From: Bacteroidota bacterium
GTDB taxonomy: Bacteria; Bacteroidota; Bacteroidia; Chitinophagales; JADIYW01
Assembly: GCA_963169645.1 (NCBI GenBank)
Contig: CAUJCO010000013.1
Location: 781,923-845,922 of the forward strand
Length of the DNA stretch: 64,000 nt
Reading direction: 5' to 3'
In this document: piece by piece, positions 28,082 to 37,824 of the stretch
Layout of the letters: each line of letters begins with the position of its first letter
Numbering within the stretch: the first letter of the stretch is position 1
Notes under the pieces: generated by a model
What the model was told of the DNA's origin: nothing
The model's input: only the letters and a program-made list of their open reading frames with translations
The model's database searches: none
Made by a program: the position numbers and the translations under genes

Positions 28082-29059
28082 ATGGATAAAATGAGATTAC
28101 TCGCTTTTTTTATTGTACTATGTGGTTGTAATGTTGTTCAAGCAATTGATTATTCATTGCAACAAAATTGGGCAGCCTTGCCAACAATGCAAGACAATGC
28201 CGATTGGACACCTGAAGGATTAAGCAACAATCAAGATAGTGCGTTGGTAGATGTATTTTTTTTGCATCCAACTTCTGCCTTTACCGGATTTAAAGGCAAT
28301 GCAGATATAGACGATAATTTGGTAAACAAACAAACCGATAAATATGCCATCAAATATCAAGCGAGTGTATTTAACGGCAGTTGCAAAATTTATGCACCAC
28401 GTTATCAGCAAGCTGTACTCAATAATTTTTTTACTAAAAATACAGAACGCGCTCAAGATGCATTTAATGTTGCCTATGCCGATATCAAAACAGCGTTTGA
28501 GTACTATTTAAAACATTACAATAACGGACGGCCCATCATCATTGCCGGACATTCGCAAGGCAGCAAACATGCACAACGTTTACTGCAAGAATTTTTTGAT
28601 GGAAAACCATTGCAAAAACAATTAGTAGAAGCCTACATCATCGGTTTCCCAACCAAAGCATCACAATTCCAATATTTGAAAGTATCTGAAAAAGCGGACA
28701 CTTTCGGCGGGTACATTTCTTACTCTACTTTCGGGCAAGATTCTAAAATTGCTACCATTGCACCCGATTACAATACAGCTGTGTCCGTCAATCCTTTAAG
28801 CTGGACTACCGATAAATTATTTGTTTCCGGCAAAGAACACAAAGGAGCATTGCAACCTAAAAACGGCAAAATTATACATACATATTTTGGTGCAAAAAAT
28901 GGAATAGGCATAGTAGAAATTCAGAAGCCACAAGAAGGAAATTTTGTTCCGATGGTGATGAAAAATTATCACACACACGATTATAGTTTATTTTACATGA
29001 ACATCCGAGAAAATGTAGCACTTAGAATAAAAAAATATCTCGATTCAATTCAACCATAA
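28082..29059 (+). CDS. DUF3089 alpha/beta-hydrolase-like exported protein
   Basis: The 325-residue protein has an N-terminal signal sequence; cleavage could be after VQA, or a lipobox-like LCGC (Cys16) could be lipidated. The DUF3089 domain follows: VFFLHPTSAF, KIYAPRYQQA, AYADIKTAFEYYL and the nucleophile elbow AGHSQGS with Ser158. Late Asp and His residues (NYHTHDYSLF) could complete the triad. The family is thought to be lipase/esterase-like, without a known substrate. It is followed after 37 bp by the giant alpha-2-macroglobulin gene, with which it is probably co-transcribed. Confidence 0.85.
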   Translation: MDKMRLLAFFIVLCGCNVVQAIDYSLQQNWAALPTMQDNADWTPEGLSNNQDSALVDVFFLHPTSAFTGFKGNADIDDNLVNKQTDKYAIKYQASVFNGSCKIYAPRYQQAVLNNFFTKNTERAQDAFNVAYADIKTAFEYYLKHYNNGRPIIIAGHSQGSKHAQRLLQEFFDGKPLQKQLVEAYIIGFPTKASQFQYLKVSEKADTFGGYISYSTFGQDSKIATIAPDYNTAVSVNPLSWTTDKLFVSGKEHKGALQPKNGKIIHTYFGAKNGIGIVEIQKPQEGNFVPMVMKNYHTHDYSLFYMNIRENVALRIKKYLDSIQP

Positions 29060-29096
29060 ATCAATTCCTTTTTAGGATTCAAAAAATAATAAAAGT

Positions 29097-32000
29097 ATGA
29101 GCAGAATATTCAATAAAACAGGATTTTTTATCTTGATTTTTATCTTGATAAACCAACAAATTATGGCACAAACCAACTATGAAACCAACTGGAAAAGCGT
29201 TGTAAAATTGGAGTCGGAAGGCAAAACAAAAGATGCCTTGCAGAAAGTTACATCCATTTTGGAACAATCCAAAAAAGATAAGAACAACGCACAAACCGTA
29301 AAGGCGTTAATGTATAAATACAAATACATGATGAAGCTGGAAGAAGAGGCAGAATATAAAATCATCAATGAATTAAAAACAGAAATACAACAAGTCGATG
29401 CCGTAGAAAAGGCCGTGTTACATAGCATCTTAGCAGAATTGTATTATCAATATTATCAAGAAAATACATGGCGGTTTGCAGATAGAACTGCAACAGATAC
29501 ACTTCAAAGCAACGATTTCAGAACTTGGGATTTGCAAACTTTGATAAAAGAAATTAATACGAATTACGTAGCTTCTTTAGCAGATAAGGATATCCTGCAA
29601 CAAACAAAATTAGATGGACTTACACCTATCTTAACCAAACAAGAAGGGTCTGTTGTCTATCGTCCGACACTCTATGATTTATTAGCATTCCGAGCCATTG
29701 AATATTTTAACCATGATAAAAGCAATTTAGCAGAACCAAGTAATGCGTTTTCTATTAATCAACCTATTTATTTTACAACGGCCGCTTCCTTTATAAAATT
29801 ACCATTACTTCCTGAAGACTCGAGTTCACAAACATACCATGCATTACGAATTTTTCAAGATGTATTGGCTTTTCGCTTAAATGATAAATCAAATATAGAT
29901 GCACTTGCAGATGCCGATTTAAAACGCATACAATACATCAAAGAGCATTATTTTAATAAAGATGAAAATGAAACATTGTATTATGATGCATTGAAACGTT
30001 TGCAATTGGAATATACCAATAGTAAAGTTGCTGCAATGGTGAATTATGAGATGGCTAAATATATTTACCAACAAGCCAAACAACAAAATACCACTTCTAA
30101 ATTTACTTTAAGTGATGTGTTGGCATTAATCCAAAAAACGCAACAAACATATCCAAATTCGGAAGGTGCAACAAATTGCGAGGTGCTGAAAACATTGGTG
30201 CTGAAAAAAGAAATACAAATTACAACCGAAGAAACCGTTGTACCGAATGAACCGTTTAAAGCACTAGTAAAATATGCCAATATAGCAAAAGTATATGTGA
30301 AGATTGTGCCGATTGATTACACCAAAAAAGATGAATTGTTTGAAATAAAAAATAAAGAAACACAAGCTACTGTTATTGCTCGGTTAAATGCACTTAAACC
30401 CATAAAAAAATGGAATGTAAACTTACCCGGAAGTGATGACTATAACGAACACAGCACCGAAATAAAAGTAGATGGAATTAAACATGGTTTTTATGCCGTA
30501 ATGGTTGCTACCAATCCAGATTTTTCTATTACTTCCGGTGCAAATGCCGTTGCAGTTTCTACATTGTTTGCATCCAATATTAGTTTTACACAACAAAGTA
30601 ATGCAACTATTGAAAATGTAGAATTGTATGTGTTAGATAGAAACAGCGGACAGCCATTGCCAAACGCTACGGTACAATTTTATATCAATGATTATGATTA
30701 TCAAAAAAGAAAATACATTCGTAAAGATTTAGGCACCGCAAAAGCAGATGCAAATGGCCTTGTTTCTAAAAAAATTGCAGCCAATTCGTATGATTATCAT
30801 TCCAGAAATTATCAGTTTGATATAAAATATAAAGATGATTTTTTACCAAGTAAACAATCGTATTATAAATATTACGCACCAGATGTGTCAACATCCAAGC
30901 CCGACAAACAAGTACATCTATTTACAGATAGAAGTATTTATCGTCCAGGACAAACCATCTATTTTAAAGGCATTGTAACACAACGCAATAATGAAACGTA
31001 TAACACGCTTGCCGATAATTTTGTAGTGGTAACTTTTAAAGATGTCAACTATCAAGACATTCAAGTCAAAGATTTTAGAACCAATGAGTTTGGTTCTTTC
31101 ACCGGAACATTCACTGCACCAAGTACCGGATTATTAGGCAACATGACGTTGGAAACAGGATATGGTGCTGTGAACGTGCAAGTAGAAGAATACAAACGCC
31201 CAAAATTTGAAGTGATATTTGATGACATAAAAAAATCGTACAATTTAAACGATACGGTTCAAGTTAGTGGCAAAGCACTTTCGTATTCCGGTGCTACGAT
31301 TGATAATGCAGAAGTAAAATATTCCGTGCGCCGTGTAGCACAATTTCCAATATGGTGTTTTTGGGGTTGGTATCGTCCGTGGATGCCTCCATCATCCGAA
31401 AAAATAATTGCGTTTGGCACATCTACAACCGATGCAGATGGTGCGTTTACAATAGATTTTGCTGCTATTCCGGATTTGTCCGTATCCAAAGAATTTAAAC
31501 CATATTTTAATTATGAAATCACCGCAGATGTGGTTGATATTAACGGGGAAACACACAGCAGTACAACAACTGTACGTGTTGGATATATTGCTATTGATGC
31601 AACGATGACGCTTGATGATAAAATCGATTATACGCAAGATAATAACATCACTATTACTACAAATAATTTAAACGGACAACCAGAGCCTACGGATGTTACG
31701 ATCTCTATTTATGAACTGAAAGAACCAACGCATCCAAAGAAAGAGCGACTGTGGAGTAAGCCGGATAAATATGTATTATCACCAAAAGAGCACGAGCAAT
31801 ATTTTCCGTATGATGCATACAACGAAAAAGACGAACAAAGCCAATGGGAAAGAGGCAACGAAATAAAAACATATTTCATCAATACCGGCAAACAACAAGT
31901 AATAAACTTGCAAGAGTTTACATTGAGAAGCGGTGCATATTTAATTTCCTTTTCTTGCCAAGATAAAAAGGGAAATAAGATAGAATTTAACAAACCAATT

Positions 32001-35000
32001 GTGGCATCTTCTTTACAAGATGAAGTGCTTAAACCAAAAGCATTTGCTTACTTTAATGTAGATAAAAAATCAGCAAAAGTAGGAGAGACGTTGTATTATC
32101 AAATTGGAACAACGCTCCAACAGGTATATGCTATTATTGATATTGCATATAAAGGTAAAATAGTGGAAAAAAAATATGTGCAATTATCCAATCAAATAAA
32201 AACATTTGAATTGCCTATAACAAAGAGTTGGGTAGGTGGTGTGGAATTATCTTATTCCATCGTACAAAAAAACAGAATCTATTCAGATAAAGTATATGTA
32301 GATGTTCCGTATGACAATACTGATTTAAGTGTAGAATGGATTTCTTTTAGAGATAAGATATTGCCGGGTTCAAAAGAGCAATGGAAACTAAAAATATCGG
32401 GACCGAAAAAAGAAAAAGTAAGTGCCGAATTATTAGCCATAATGTACGATGCATCGTTAGATGCCTTTTTGCCACATAGCTTCCATTTCTTATTGCCAAA
32501 ATCCTATTATTCCGGCTATCTACACGCATATTCTACTGATGCATTCGGCTCTGTAGGAAGCAGTTTGTACATTTCTAAAAATTGGGATGTGTTCAAAAAT
32601 TTGGTACATCACGGATATGATGATTTGAATTTGTTTGGATTGAGTTTTGGCTATACAAGATATTATAAGTATGCCTTGATGAAAAGCACCATGATGAAAT
32701 CGGAATCGGTTGCATTCAGTGCAAAAGAAACAGATGCCTTCGACGCGGCGATGGCAGCACCATCACCCGAAGCACCACCAATGGAAGAAGGAAGCGCCGG
32801 TGCCATGTTCGATAAAAAAGCGAGCGACACCAATGCTAATAAACCAGCCAAAAAAGACATCACGCCGCGAACCAACTTGAAGGAAACAGCATTTTTCTTT
32901 CCGCAATTACAAACGGATGCAGATGGAAATATTATATTGAATTTTGACATGCCGGAAGCATTAACGAAATGGAATTTCTTAGGCTTGGCTCATACAAAAG
33001 CGTTAAATTATCAGTACTTCACTAAATCAGTGGTAACACAAAAAGAATTAATGGTAACACCGAACGCACCACGTTTTTTACGCGAAGGTGATGTGCTGGA
33101 TTTTACCTCTAAAATTAGCAATTTGTCCGATAGAGATTTATCCGGCGTAGCCAATATTGCAATATATGATGCTGCTACAATGCACGATATCACCACGCAG
33201 TTTATGTCTATAAATGGTGGAAAAGCTACTTTTTTTGGAAAAGATTTTTTTGTAGAAAAAGGAAAAAATACGGCTGTGCGTTGGCAGTTACACGTGCCAC
33301 AAGGTGTAGATGCCATCGTGTATAAAGTAGTGGCACAAGCCGATAATTTCAGCGATGGTGAGCAGGCTTCATGTGTAGTGTTGCCTAATAGAATGTTGGT
33401 AACAGAAACCATGCCTTTATGGATTAATGGAAAATCTAAAAAATCATTTACATTTAAAAAATTAGTAGAAAACAAATCTAAAACAGCAAAAAATTATAAC
33501 CTTACATTAGAGATGTCTTCGCAGCCGGTTTGGTATGCCGTGCAGGCATTGCCCTATATGATGGAATATCCGTATGAGTGTGCCGAACAATTATTTTCTC
33601 GATATTATGCTAATTCATTGGCAACCTTCATTGCGAATGAAAATCCCAAAATAAAATCAGTATTTGAAAAATGGAAAAACACCGATGCATTGCTTTCTAA
33701 TTTGGAAAAAAATCAAGAATTAAAAAATGTATTGTTAGAAGAAACACCTTGGGTGCGCGATGCACAAAATGAAACCGAACAAAAAAAACGCATCGCTTTG
33801 TTGTTTGATTTAACTAAGATGGCAAATGAACAACAAAAAGCATTTGATAAATTAGAGCAAATGCAATCGCCTAATGGTGGCTTTATGTGGTTTGCTGGAA
33901 TGCCGGATAATCGCTATATCACACAACATATTGTGGCAGGTTTAGGTCATTTGGCAAAACTGCAAGTGGTAGATATTTCTAATAAATCTAAATTAGATAA
34001 AATGCTACAAAATGCGGTTCGTTATTTGGATGAAAGATTAAAAGAAGATTTTGAGAATATCAAAAAATACGACAAAGATTATCTAACTAAAAATCATCTG
34101 TATTACAATAGTATTCATGCTTTGTATGCACGTTCTTTCTTTAACTATAAAATTGAAAAACAATATCAAGCAGCGTATGATTATTTTTTAAATCAAGAAA
34201 AAAAATATGCTTTAGAACAAAGCCTTTATTCAAAAGCATTGATTGCATTAACCCTGCAACGCAATAATGAAAAAGCAACAGCAGATAAAATTATTACAGC
34301 ACTCAAACAAAATGCCATCAACAGTGAAGAGTTCGGTATGTATTGGAAAGAAAACGAAAAAGCCGGTTGGTATTGGTATCAAGCACCGGTTGAAACACAA
34401 GCCGCTTTAATAGAAGCCTTTCACGAAGTTGCCAATGACACCAAATCTGTAGATGCCATGAAAGTGTGGTTGTTGAAACAAAAACAAACCACTTCATGGA
34501 AATCAACAAAAGCAACGGCAGAAGCTTGTTATGCGTTGTTATTACAAGGAAAAGATTGGTCAAAATCCGACAAGTTGGTATCGGTAAAAATGAATAAAAA
34601 CAACATTGACCTACAACAACTACAAGCCATCGTAGAGCCCGGAACCGGTTATTATAAAATTAATTGGAAAGGTGATGACATAAAGCCGGAAATGGGAAAA
34701 ATAGAATTATCAAAATCCGACAATGGTCCGGCATTTGGTGCAGTGTATTGGCAATATTTTGAAGATATAGACAAAATATCCGGAGCCAATACAGCGTTAC
34801 AATTGAGTAAAAAATTATTTAAAGAAGTGAACACCACTTCCGGTAAAAAATTACTTTCAATTACAGAAAATACACCTTTAAAAGTAGGCGATGTTGTAAA
34901 AGTTCGCATAGAATTACGCACTGATAGAAACTTGGAATATGTGCACCTGAAAGATATGCGTGCATCCGGTTTTGAACCAATTAATGTGTTGTCACAATAT

Positions 35001-35219
35001 AAATATCAAGATGGTTTGGGATATTACGAAAGCACCAAAGATGTAGCGACACATTTCTTTATGGATTGGATGCAGAAAGGTATATATGTGTTTGAATATG
35101 CGATGCGGGCAACAATAGCGGGCAATTTTTCTAATGGAATTACGTCTATTGAAAGTATGTATGCACCGGAATTTAAAGCACATTCCAAAGGAGAACGCGT
35201 AATAATTGTAAATAAATAA
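29097..35219 (+). CDS. Alpha-2-macroglobulin-family protein, very large
   Basis: The 2040-residue exported protein (signal peptide ending near MAQ, residue 24) belongs to the bacterial alpha-2-macroglobulin/MG-domain group. Recognisable blocks: an all-helical N-part, several MG domains with the signature HLFTDRSIYRPGQTIYFKG near residue 605, the alpha-2-macroglobulin domain with FFPQLQTDADGNIILNFDMPEALTKW near 1265, and a thioester-domain motif PYECAEQ with Cys1495 and Gln1498. C-x-E-Q is the thioester-forming pattern, so the protein may covalently trap proteases. MG-domain proteins of this length are frequent in Bacteroidota. No C-terminal sorting domain or clear lipobox is seen; it is probably periplasmic or surface exposed. 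Confidence 0.92.
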   Translation: MSRIFNKTGFFILIFILINQQIMAQTNYETNWKSVVKLESEGKTKDALQKVTSILEQSKKDKNNAQTVKALMYKYKYMMKLEEEAEYKIINELKTEIQQVDAVEKAVLHSILAELYYQYYQENTWRFADRTATDTLQSNDFRTWDLQTLIKEINTNYVASLADKDILQQTKLDGLTPILTKQEGSVVYRPTLYDLLAFRAIEYFNHDKSNLAEPSNAFSINQPIYFTTAASFIKLPLLPEDSSSQTYHALRIFQDVLAFRLNDKSNIDALADADLKRIQYIKEHYFNKDENETLYYDALKRLQLEYTNSKVAAMVNYEMAKYIYQQAKQQNTTSKFTLSDVLALIQKTQQTYPNSEGATNCEVLKTLVLKKEIQITTEETVVPNEPFKALVKYANIAKVYVKIVPIDYTKKDELFEIKNKETQATVIARLNALKPIKKWNVNLPGSDDYNEHSTEIKVDGIKHGFYAVMVATNPDFSITSGANAVAVSTLFASNISFTQQSNATIENVELYVLDRNSGQPLPNATVQFYINDYDYQKRKYIRKDLGTAKADANGLVSKKIAANSYDYHSRNYQFDIKYKDDFLPSKQSYYKYYAPDVSTSKPDKQVHLFTDRSIYRPGQTIYFKGIVTQRNNETYNTLADNFVVVTFKDVNYQDIQVKDFRTNEFGSFTGTFTAPSTGLLGNMTLETGYGAVNVQVEEYKRPKFEVIFDDIKKSYNLNDTVQVSGKALSYSGATIDNAEVKYSVRRVAQFPIWCFWGWYRPWMPPSSEKIIAFGTSTTDADGAFTIDFAAIPDLSVSKEFKPYFNYEITADVVDINGETHSSTTTVRVGYIAIDATMTLDDKIDYTQDNNITITTNNLNGQPEPTDVTISIYELKEPTHPKKERLWSKPDKYVLSPKEHEQYFPYDAYNEKDEQSQWERGNEIKTYFINTGKQQVINLQEFTLRSGAYLISFSCQDKKGNKIEFNKPIVASSLQDEVLKPKAFAYFNVDKKSAKVGETLYYQIGTTLQQVYAIIDIAYKGKIVEKKYVQLSNQIKTFELPITKSWVGGVELSYSIVQKNRIYSDKVYVDVPYDNTDLSVEWISFRDKILPGSKEQWKLKISGPKKEKVSAELLAIMYDASLDAFLPHSFHFLLPKSYYSGYLHAYSTDAFGSVGSSLYISKNWDVFKNLVHHGYDDLNLFGLSFGYTRYYKYALMKSTMMKSESVAFSAKETDAFDAAMAAPSPEAPPMEEGSAGAMFDKKASDTNANKPAKKDITPRTNLKETAFFFPQLQTDADGNIILNFDMPEALTKWNFLGLAHTKALNYQYFTKSVVTQKELMVTPNAPRFLREGDVLDFTSKISNLSDRDLSGVANIAIYDAATMHDITTQFMSINGGKATFFGKDFFVEKGKNTAVRWQLHVPQGVDAIVYKVVAQADNFSDGEQASCVVLPNRMLVTETMPLWINGKSKKSFTFKKLVENKSKTAKNYNLTLEMSSQPVWYAVQALPYMMEYPYECAEQLFSRYYANSLATFIANENPKIKSVFEKWKNTDALLSNLEKNQELKNVLLEETPWVRDAQNETEQKKRIALLFDLTKMANEQQKAFDKLEQMQSPNGGFMWFAGMPDNRYITQHIVAGLGHLAKLQVVDISNKSKLDKMLQNAVRYLDERLKEDFENIKKYDKDYLTKNHLYYNSIHALYARSFFNYKIEKQYQAAYDYFLNQEKKYALEQSLYSKALIALTLQRNNEKATADKIITALKQNAINSEEFGMYWKENEKAGWYWYQAPVETQAALIEAFHEVANDTKSVDAMKVWLLKQKQTTSWKSTKATAEACYALLLQGKDWSKSDKLVSVKMNKNNIDLQQLQAIVEPGTGYYKINWKGDDIKPEMGKIELSKSDNGPAFGAVYWQYFEDIDKISGANTALQLSKKLFKEVNTTSGKKLLSITENTPLKVGDVVKVRIELRTDRNLEYVHLKDMRASGFEPINVLSQYKYQDGLGYYESTKDVATHFFMDWMQKGIYVFEYAMRATIAGNFSNGITSIESMYAPEFKAHSKGERVIIVNK

Positions 35220-35321
35220 CAAATTCTAATTAGGAACTACCGATTAATAAGTATTTTAATTAACACGCATATAGAATTCTATTTTTGGTATTAAATTTGT
35301 TTATCTTTCAAAAAATGATTT

Positions 35322-36029
35322 ATGAAAAAATTAACAGCATTATTAACAATCACAACATTAACCCTTACTTCAATTTTTGCTAGAGATATTTCCGAGAAAA
35401 AACATTTGTTTGGAGTCAATGGTGGTTTTTCTTTTAATACGATGGGTTTAGATAAAAACTCAACCTATAAAAACAGCAAAAATTCCGTTAAACCAGGTGG
35501 CGTTGTGGGTATTAGTTATGAGTACAGAGCACCGAAAGTATTTGGATTAGAAATTGGAGCCAACTATGCCAATAAAGGTGTGCAGCAAAAAATTTCAGAT
35601 CCGGCATTAGAAAAACGCTCTTTCAATCGTCTTAATTTCCACACAATTGAAGTGCCGTTAATTATGAAATTTTACATGGGCAAAAAGAAAGTATTTAACT
35701 TAAACGTAGGTGGTTACGCGTCTTATTCTGCAGAAGTACAAAATAGATTAAAATTAGACTTTAAGAATAATCCACCATCTGATTATGATGAAACAACTAA
35801 ACATTTATTAAAAGACCATAATGATAAAGACATCAATGGCGAAAGACCTTTCCGTCCGTATGATGCCGGTGTAAATGTAGGTTTTGAGTTTATCTCTAAA
35901 GCCGGCTTTGGTGTAGGTGCAAGAGTACAACAAGGTTTTGTGGATTTTACGAACCCTAAATTTATTTTAGATGATGATAAAAAGGTACTTAATACCAACG
36001 CAATTATTTATGCTATCATCAAAATATAA
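35322..36029 (+). CDS. Outer-membrane beta-barrel (PorT-like) protein
   Basis: The 235-residue protein starts with a signal peptide (MKKLTALLTITTLTLTSIFA). The mature part alternates short amphipathic strands (KHLFGVNGGFSFNTMG; GVVGISYEYRA; GLEIGANYANKGVQQ; IEVPLIMKFYMG; VFNLNVGGYASYS; GFGVGARVQQGFVDF), the pattern of the PorT/OmpW-like outer-membrane barrel family common in this phylum. Function unknown. It has its own strong terminator at 36063 and starts 102 bp after the macroglobulin gene. Confidence 0.82.
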   Translation: MKKLTALLTITTLTLTSIFARDISEKKHLFGVNGGFSFNTMGLDKNSTYKNSKNSVKPGGVVGISYEYRAPKVFGLEIGANYANKGVQQKISDPALEKRSFNRLNFHTIEVPLIMKFYMGKKKVFNLNVGGYASYSAEVQNRLKLDFKNNPPSDYDETTKHLLKDHNDKDINGERPFRPYDAGVNVGFEFISKAGFGVGARVQQGFVDFTNPKFILDDDKKVLNTNAIIYAIIKI

Positions 36030-36062
36030 AATCTAAATTCTTATAACCATGAGAATAATGTT

Positions 36063-36094
36063 GCTGTCTTGCATTGAGCGAGACAGCATTTTTT
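36063..36094 (+). terminator. Terminator after the OM barrel gene
   Basis: GCTGTCTTGC (36063-36072) pairs with GCGAGACAGC (36078-36087), one G-T wobble, 5-base loop, then T6. Confidence 0.88.
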
Positions 36095-36157
36095 GTTTTA
36101 ACACTAAAAAAATACAGAAACACCGCACAAATGCTGAATATCCAATAACTTTATACA

Positions 36158-36571
36158 ATGAAGATAGAAATTGAAAGAGTAAATGATAAAGTGCATCTTG
36201 AAGCCAAGAACGAACAAGGTATCGTCGTGCACATGGATGGCTCACCGGAAATAGGCGGAGAAGATTTAGGTGCAAGACCAATGCAGTTGGTATTAATGGC
36301 GTTAGGTGGTTGCACATCGATGGATGTGTTATCGATGTTGAAGAAGATGCGCGAAGACGTGAAAAGTTACAAAGTAACAGTTGATGCAGAGCGTGCTACC
36401 GAACATCCAATGGTGTTCACAAAGGCACATATACATTATGTACTTCAAGGAAATTTAAAAATTGAAAACGTAGAACGTGCTATCCAACTATCTATGGATA
36501 AATATTGTAGCGTTACACATATTCTCAATAAAACTGCAACAATTACACATAGCTTTGAAATAATAAATTAG
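36158..36571 (+). CDS. OsmC/Ohr-family peroxidase-like protein
   Basis: The 137-residue protein has the OsmC fold. The two redox cysteines are in LGGCTSMDVLSML (about Cys48) and DKYCSVTH (about Cys112), the pair that reduces organic or lipoyl-linked peroxides. A Glu/Arg partner set is expected from the family. It is of the short YhfA-like type rather than Ohr. It lies 74 bp upstream of the MetZ-like gene on the same strand, with a heptamer repeat between. Confidence 0.88.
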   Translation: MKIEIERVNDKVHLEAKNEQGIVVHMDGSPEIGGEDLGARPMQLVLMALGGCTSMDVLSMLKKMREDVKSYKVTVDAERATEHPMVFTKAHIHYVLQGNLKIENVERAIQLSMDKYCSVTHILNKTATITHSFEIIN

Positions 36572-36606
36572 ATAAAATAGATGTGAGAAATGAGATGAGA
36601 GAAAAG

Positions 36607-36641
36607 AGTCTCAAGTCTCAAATCTCAAGTCTTAAATCTCA
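36607..36641 (+). repeat. Heptanucleotide array (5 units), consensus ARTCTYA
   Basis: Units AGTCTCA, AGTCTCA, AATCTCA, AGTCTTA, AATCTCA run without gaps and end 4 bases before the ATG of the next gene. The same unit family occurs at 5763-5783, 7953-7966 (reverse) and 55992-56122. Confidence 0.8.
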
Positions 36642-36645
36642 CTAT

Positions 36646-37821
36646 ATGAAAAAATATACACACTTTGCTACCAATGCCATTCGCACACAAGAGCCACCAA
36701 CTCGCCGTGAACACAGTGTTCCTTTATATTTAACATCTTCTTTTACTTTCGAAGATGCCGAGCAAGCTCGTGCCTTATTTGCTGATGAATATGTAGATAA
36801 TATCTATTCTCGCTTCTCTAATCCAAATGTAAATGAGTTTGTAGACAAGATGTGTATTTTGGAAGGCACAGAAGATGGATTTGGCACGGCAACAGGAATG
36901 GCAGCCGTGTTTGCTTCTATGATGCCGTTTTTAAAATCCGGCGATCACGTATTGGCATCATCCGCTTTGTTTGCCTCAACGACCAGAATTATAAAAGATT
37001 ATTTTCCAAAATGGAATATAGAATTTTCATTTTTTGATATCAGCAAACCCGAAACATGGGAAAGCGAAATTCGTCCGAACACAAAAATGATTTTTGCCGA
37101 AACACCATCCAATCCGGGATTGGTACTGATAGATTTGCAATTTTTGTGTGCCATCGGAAAAAAACACAATATATTAGTCAATATTGATAATTGCTTTGCT
37201 ACACCGTATTTGCAAACACCGGCACAATATGGTGCAGACATCATCACCCATTCTGCTACAAAATTTATTGACGGACAAGGTAGAGTGTGCGGTGGCGTCG
37301 TGTTAGGCAGTAAAGAAATCATCAAAGAGGTGCGTGCATTTTGCCGACAAACCGGACCGGCAATGTCGCCGTTTAATGCATGGGTTTTATCCAAAAGCTT
37401 GGAAACACTGCACGTGCGTATGGATAGACATTGTGAAAATGCGTTAGCATTAGCACAATGGCTAGAAACACACGATGAAATTGAAGACGTGAAATATCCT
37501 TTTTTACCATCGCATCCGCAATACGAATTAGCCCAAAAACAAATGAAACAAGGCGGTGGCGTGGTAACTTTTATTGTAAAAGGTGGTATTGATAGAGGTC
37601 GAAAATTTTTAGATAGTTTGCAAATGTTTTCGCATACAGCAAATTTGGGCGATTGCCGTTCTATTGCTACACATCCGGCATCTACCACCCATTCTAAAAT
37701 AGACGAAAAAGTACGCGAGGCAGCCGGCATTTTTGGAGGCACCATTCGCACTTCTATCGGCTTAGAACATATCGAAGATATTAAAGCTGATATACAACAA
37801 GCATTGGAAAAAAGTAAGTAA
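36646..37821 (+). CDS. metZ: Trans-sulfuration PLP enzyme (O-succinyl/acetylhomoserine sulfhydrylase-like)
   Basis: The 391-residue enzyme is of the Cys/Met-metabolism PLP family. Schiff-base Lys206 lies in THSATKFIDG, and Asp181 in NIDNCFATP binds the pyridine nitrogen. The N-terminal THFATNAIRTQEPP and the ETPSNPGLVLIDL block fit the direct-sulfhydrylation (MetZ) group, which makes homocysteine from activated homoserine and sulfide; cystathionine gamma-synthase or methionine gamma-lyase activity is not excluded. Sulfide would come from the sulfite reductase at 5787. A longer frame (21 more codons) only translates the heptamer array, so the ATG at 36646 is chosen. Confidence 0.82.
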   Translation: MKKYTHFATNAIRTQEPPTRREHSVPLYLTSSFTFEDAEQARALFADEYVDNIYSRFSNPNVNEFVDKMCILEGTEDGFGTATGMAAVFASMMPFLKSGDHVLASSALFASTTRIIKDYFPKWNIEFSFFDISKPETWESEIRPNTKMIFAETPSNPGLVLIDLQFLCAIGKKHNILVNIDNCFATPYLQTPAQYGADIITHSATKFIDGQGRVCGGVVLGSKEIIKEVRAFCRQTGPAMSPFNAWVLSKSLETLHVRMDRHCENALALAQWLETHDEIEDVKYPFLPSHPQYELAQKQMKQGGGVVTFIVKGGIDRGRKFLDSLQMFSHTANLGDCRSIATHPASTTHSKIDEKVREAAGIFGGTIRTSIGLEHIEDIKADIQQALEKSK

Positions 37822-37824
37822 ACA

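Noticed and set aside
36999-37751. 250-codon open frame on the minus strand
   Set aside because: It lies entirely inside metZ in antisense, has no family motif, and its Cys/Ser/Pro-rich composition is that of a shadow of an AT-rich coding frame.
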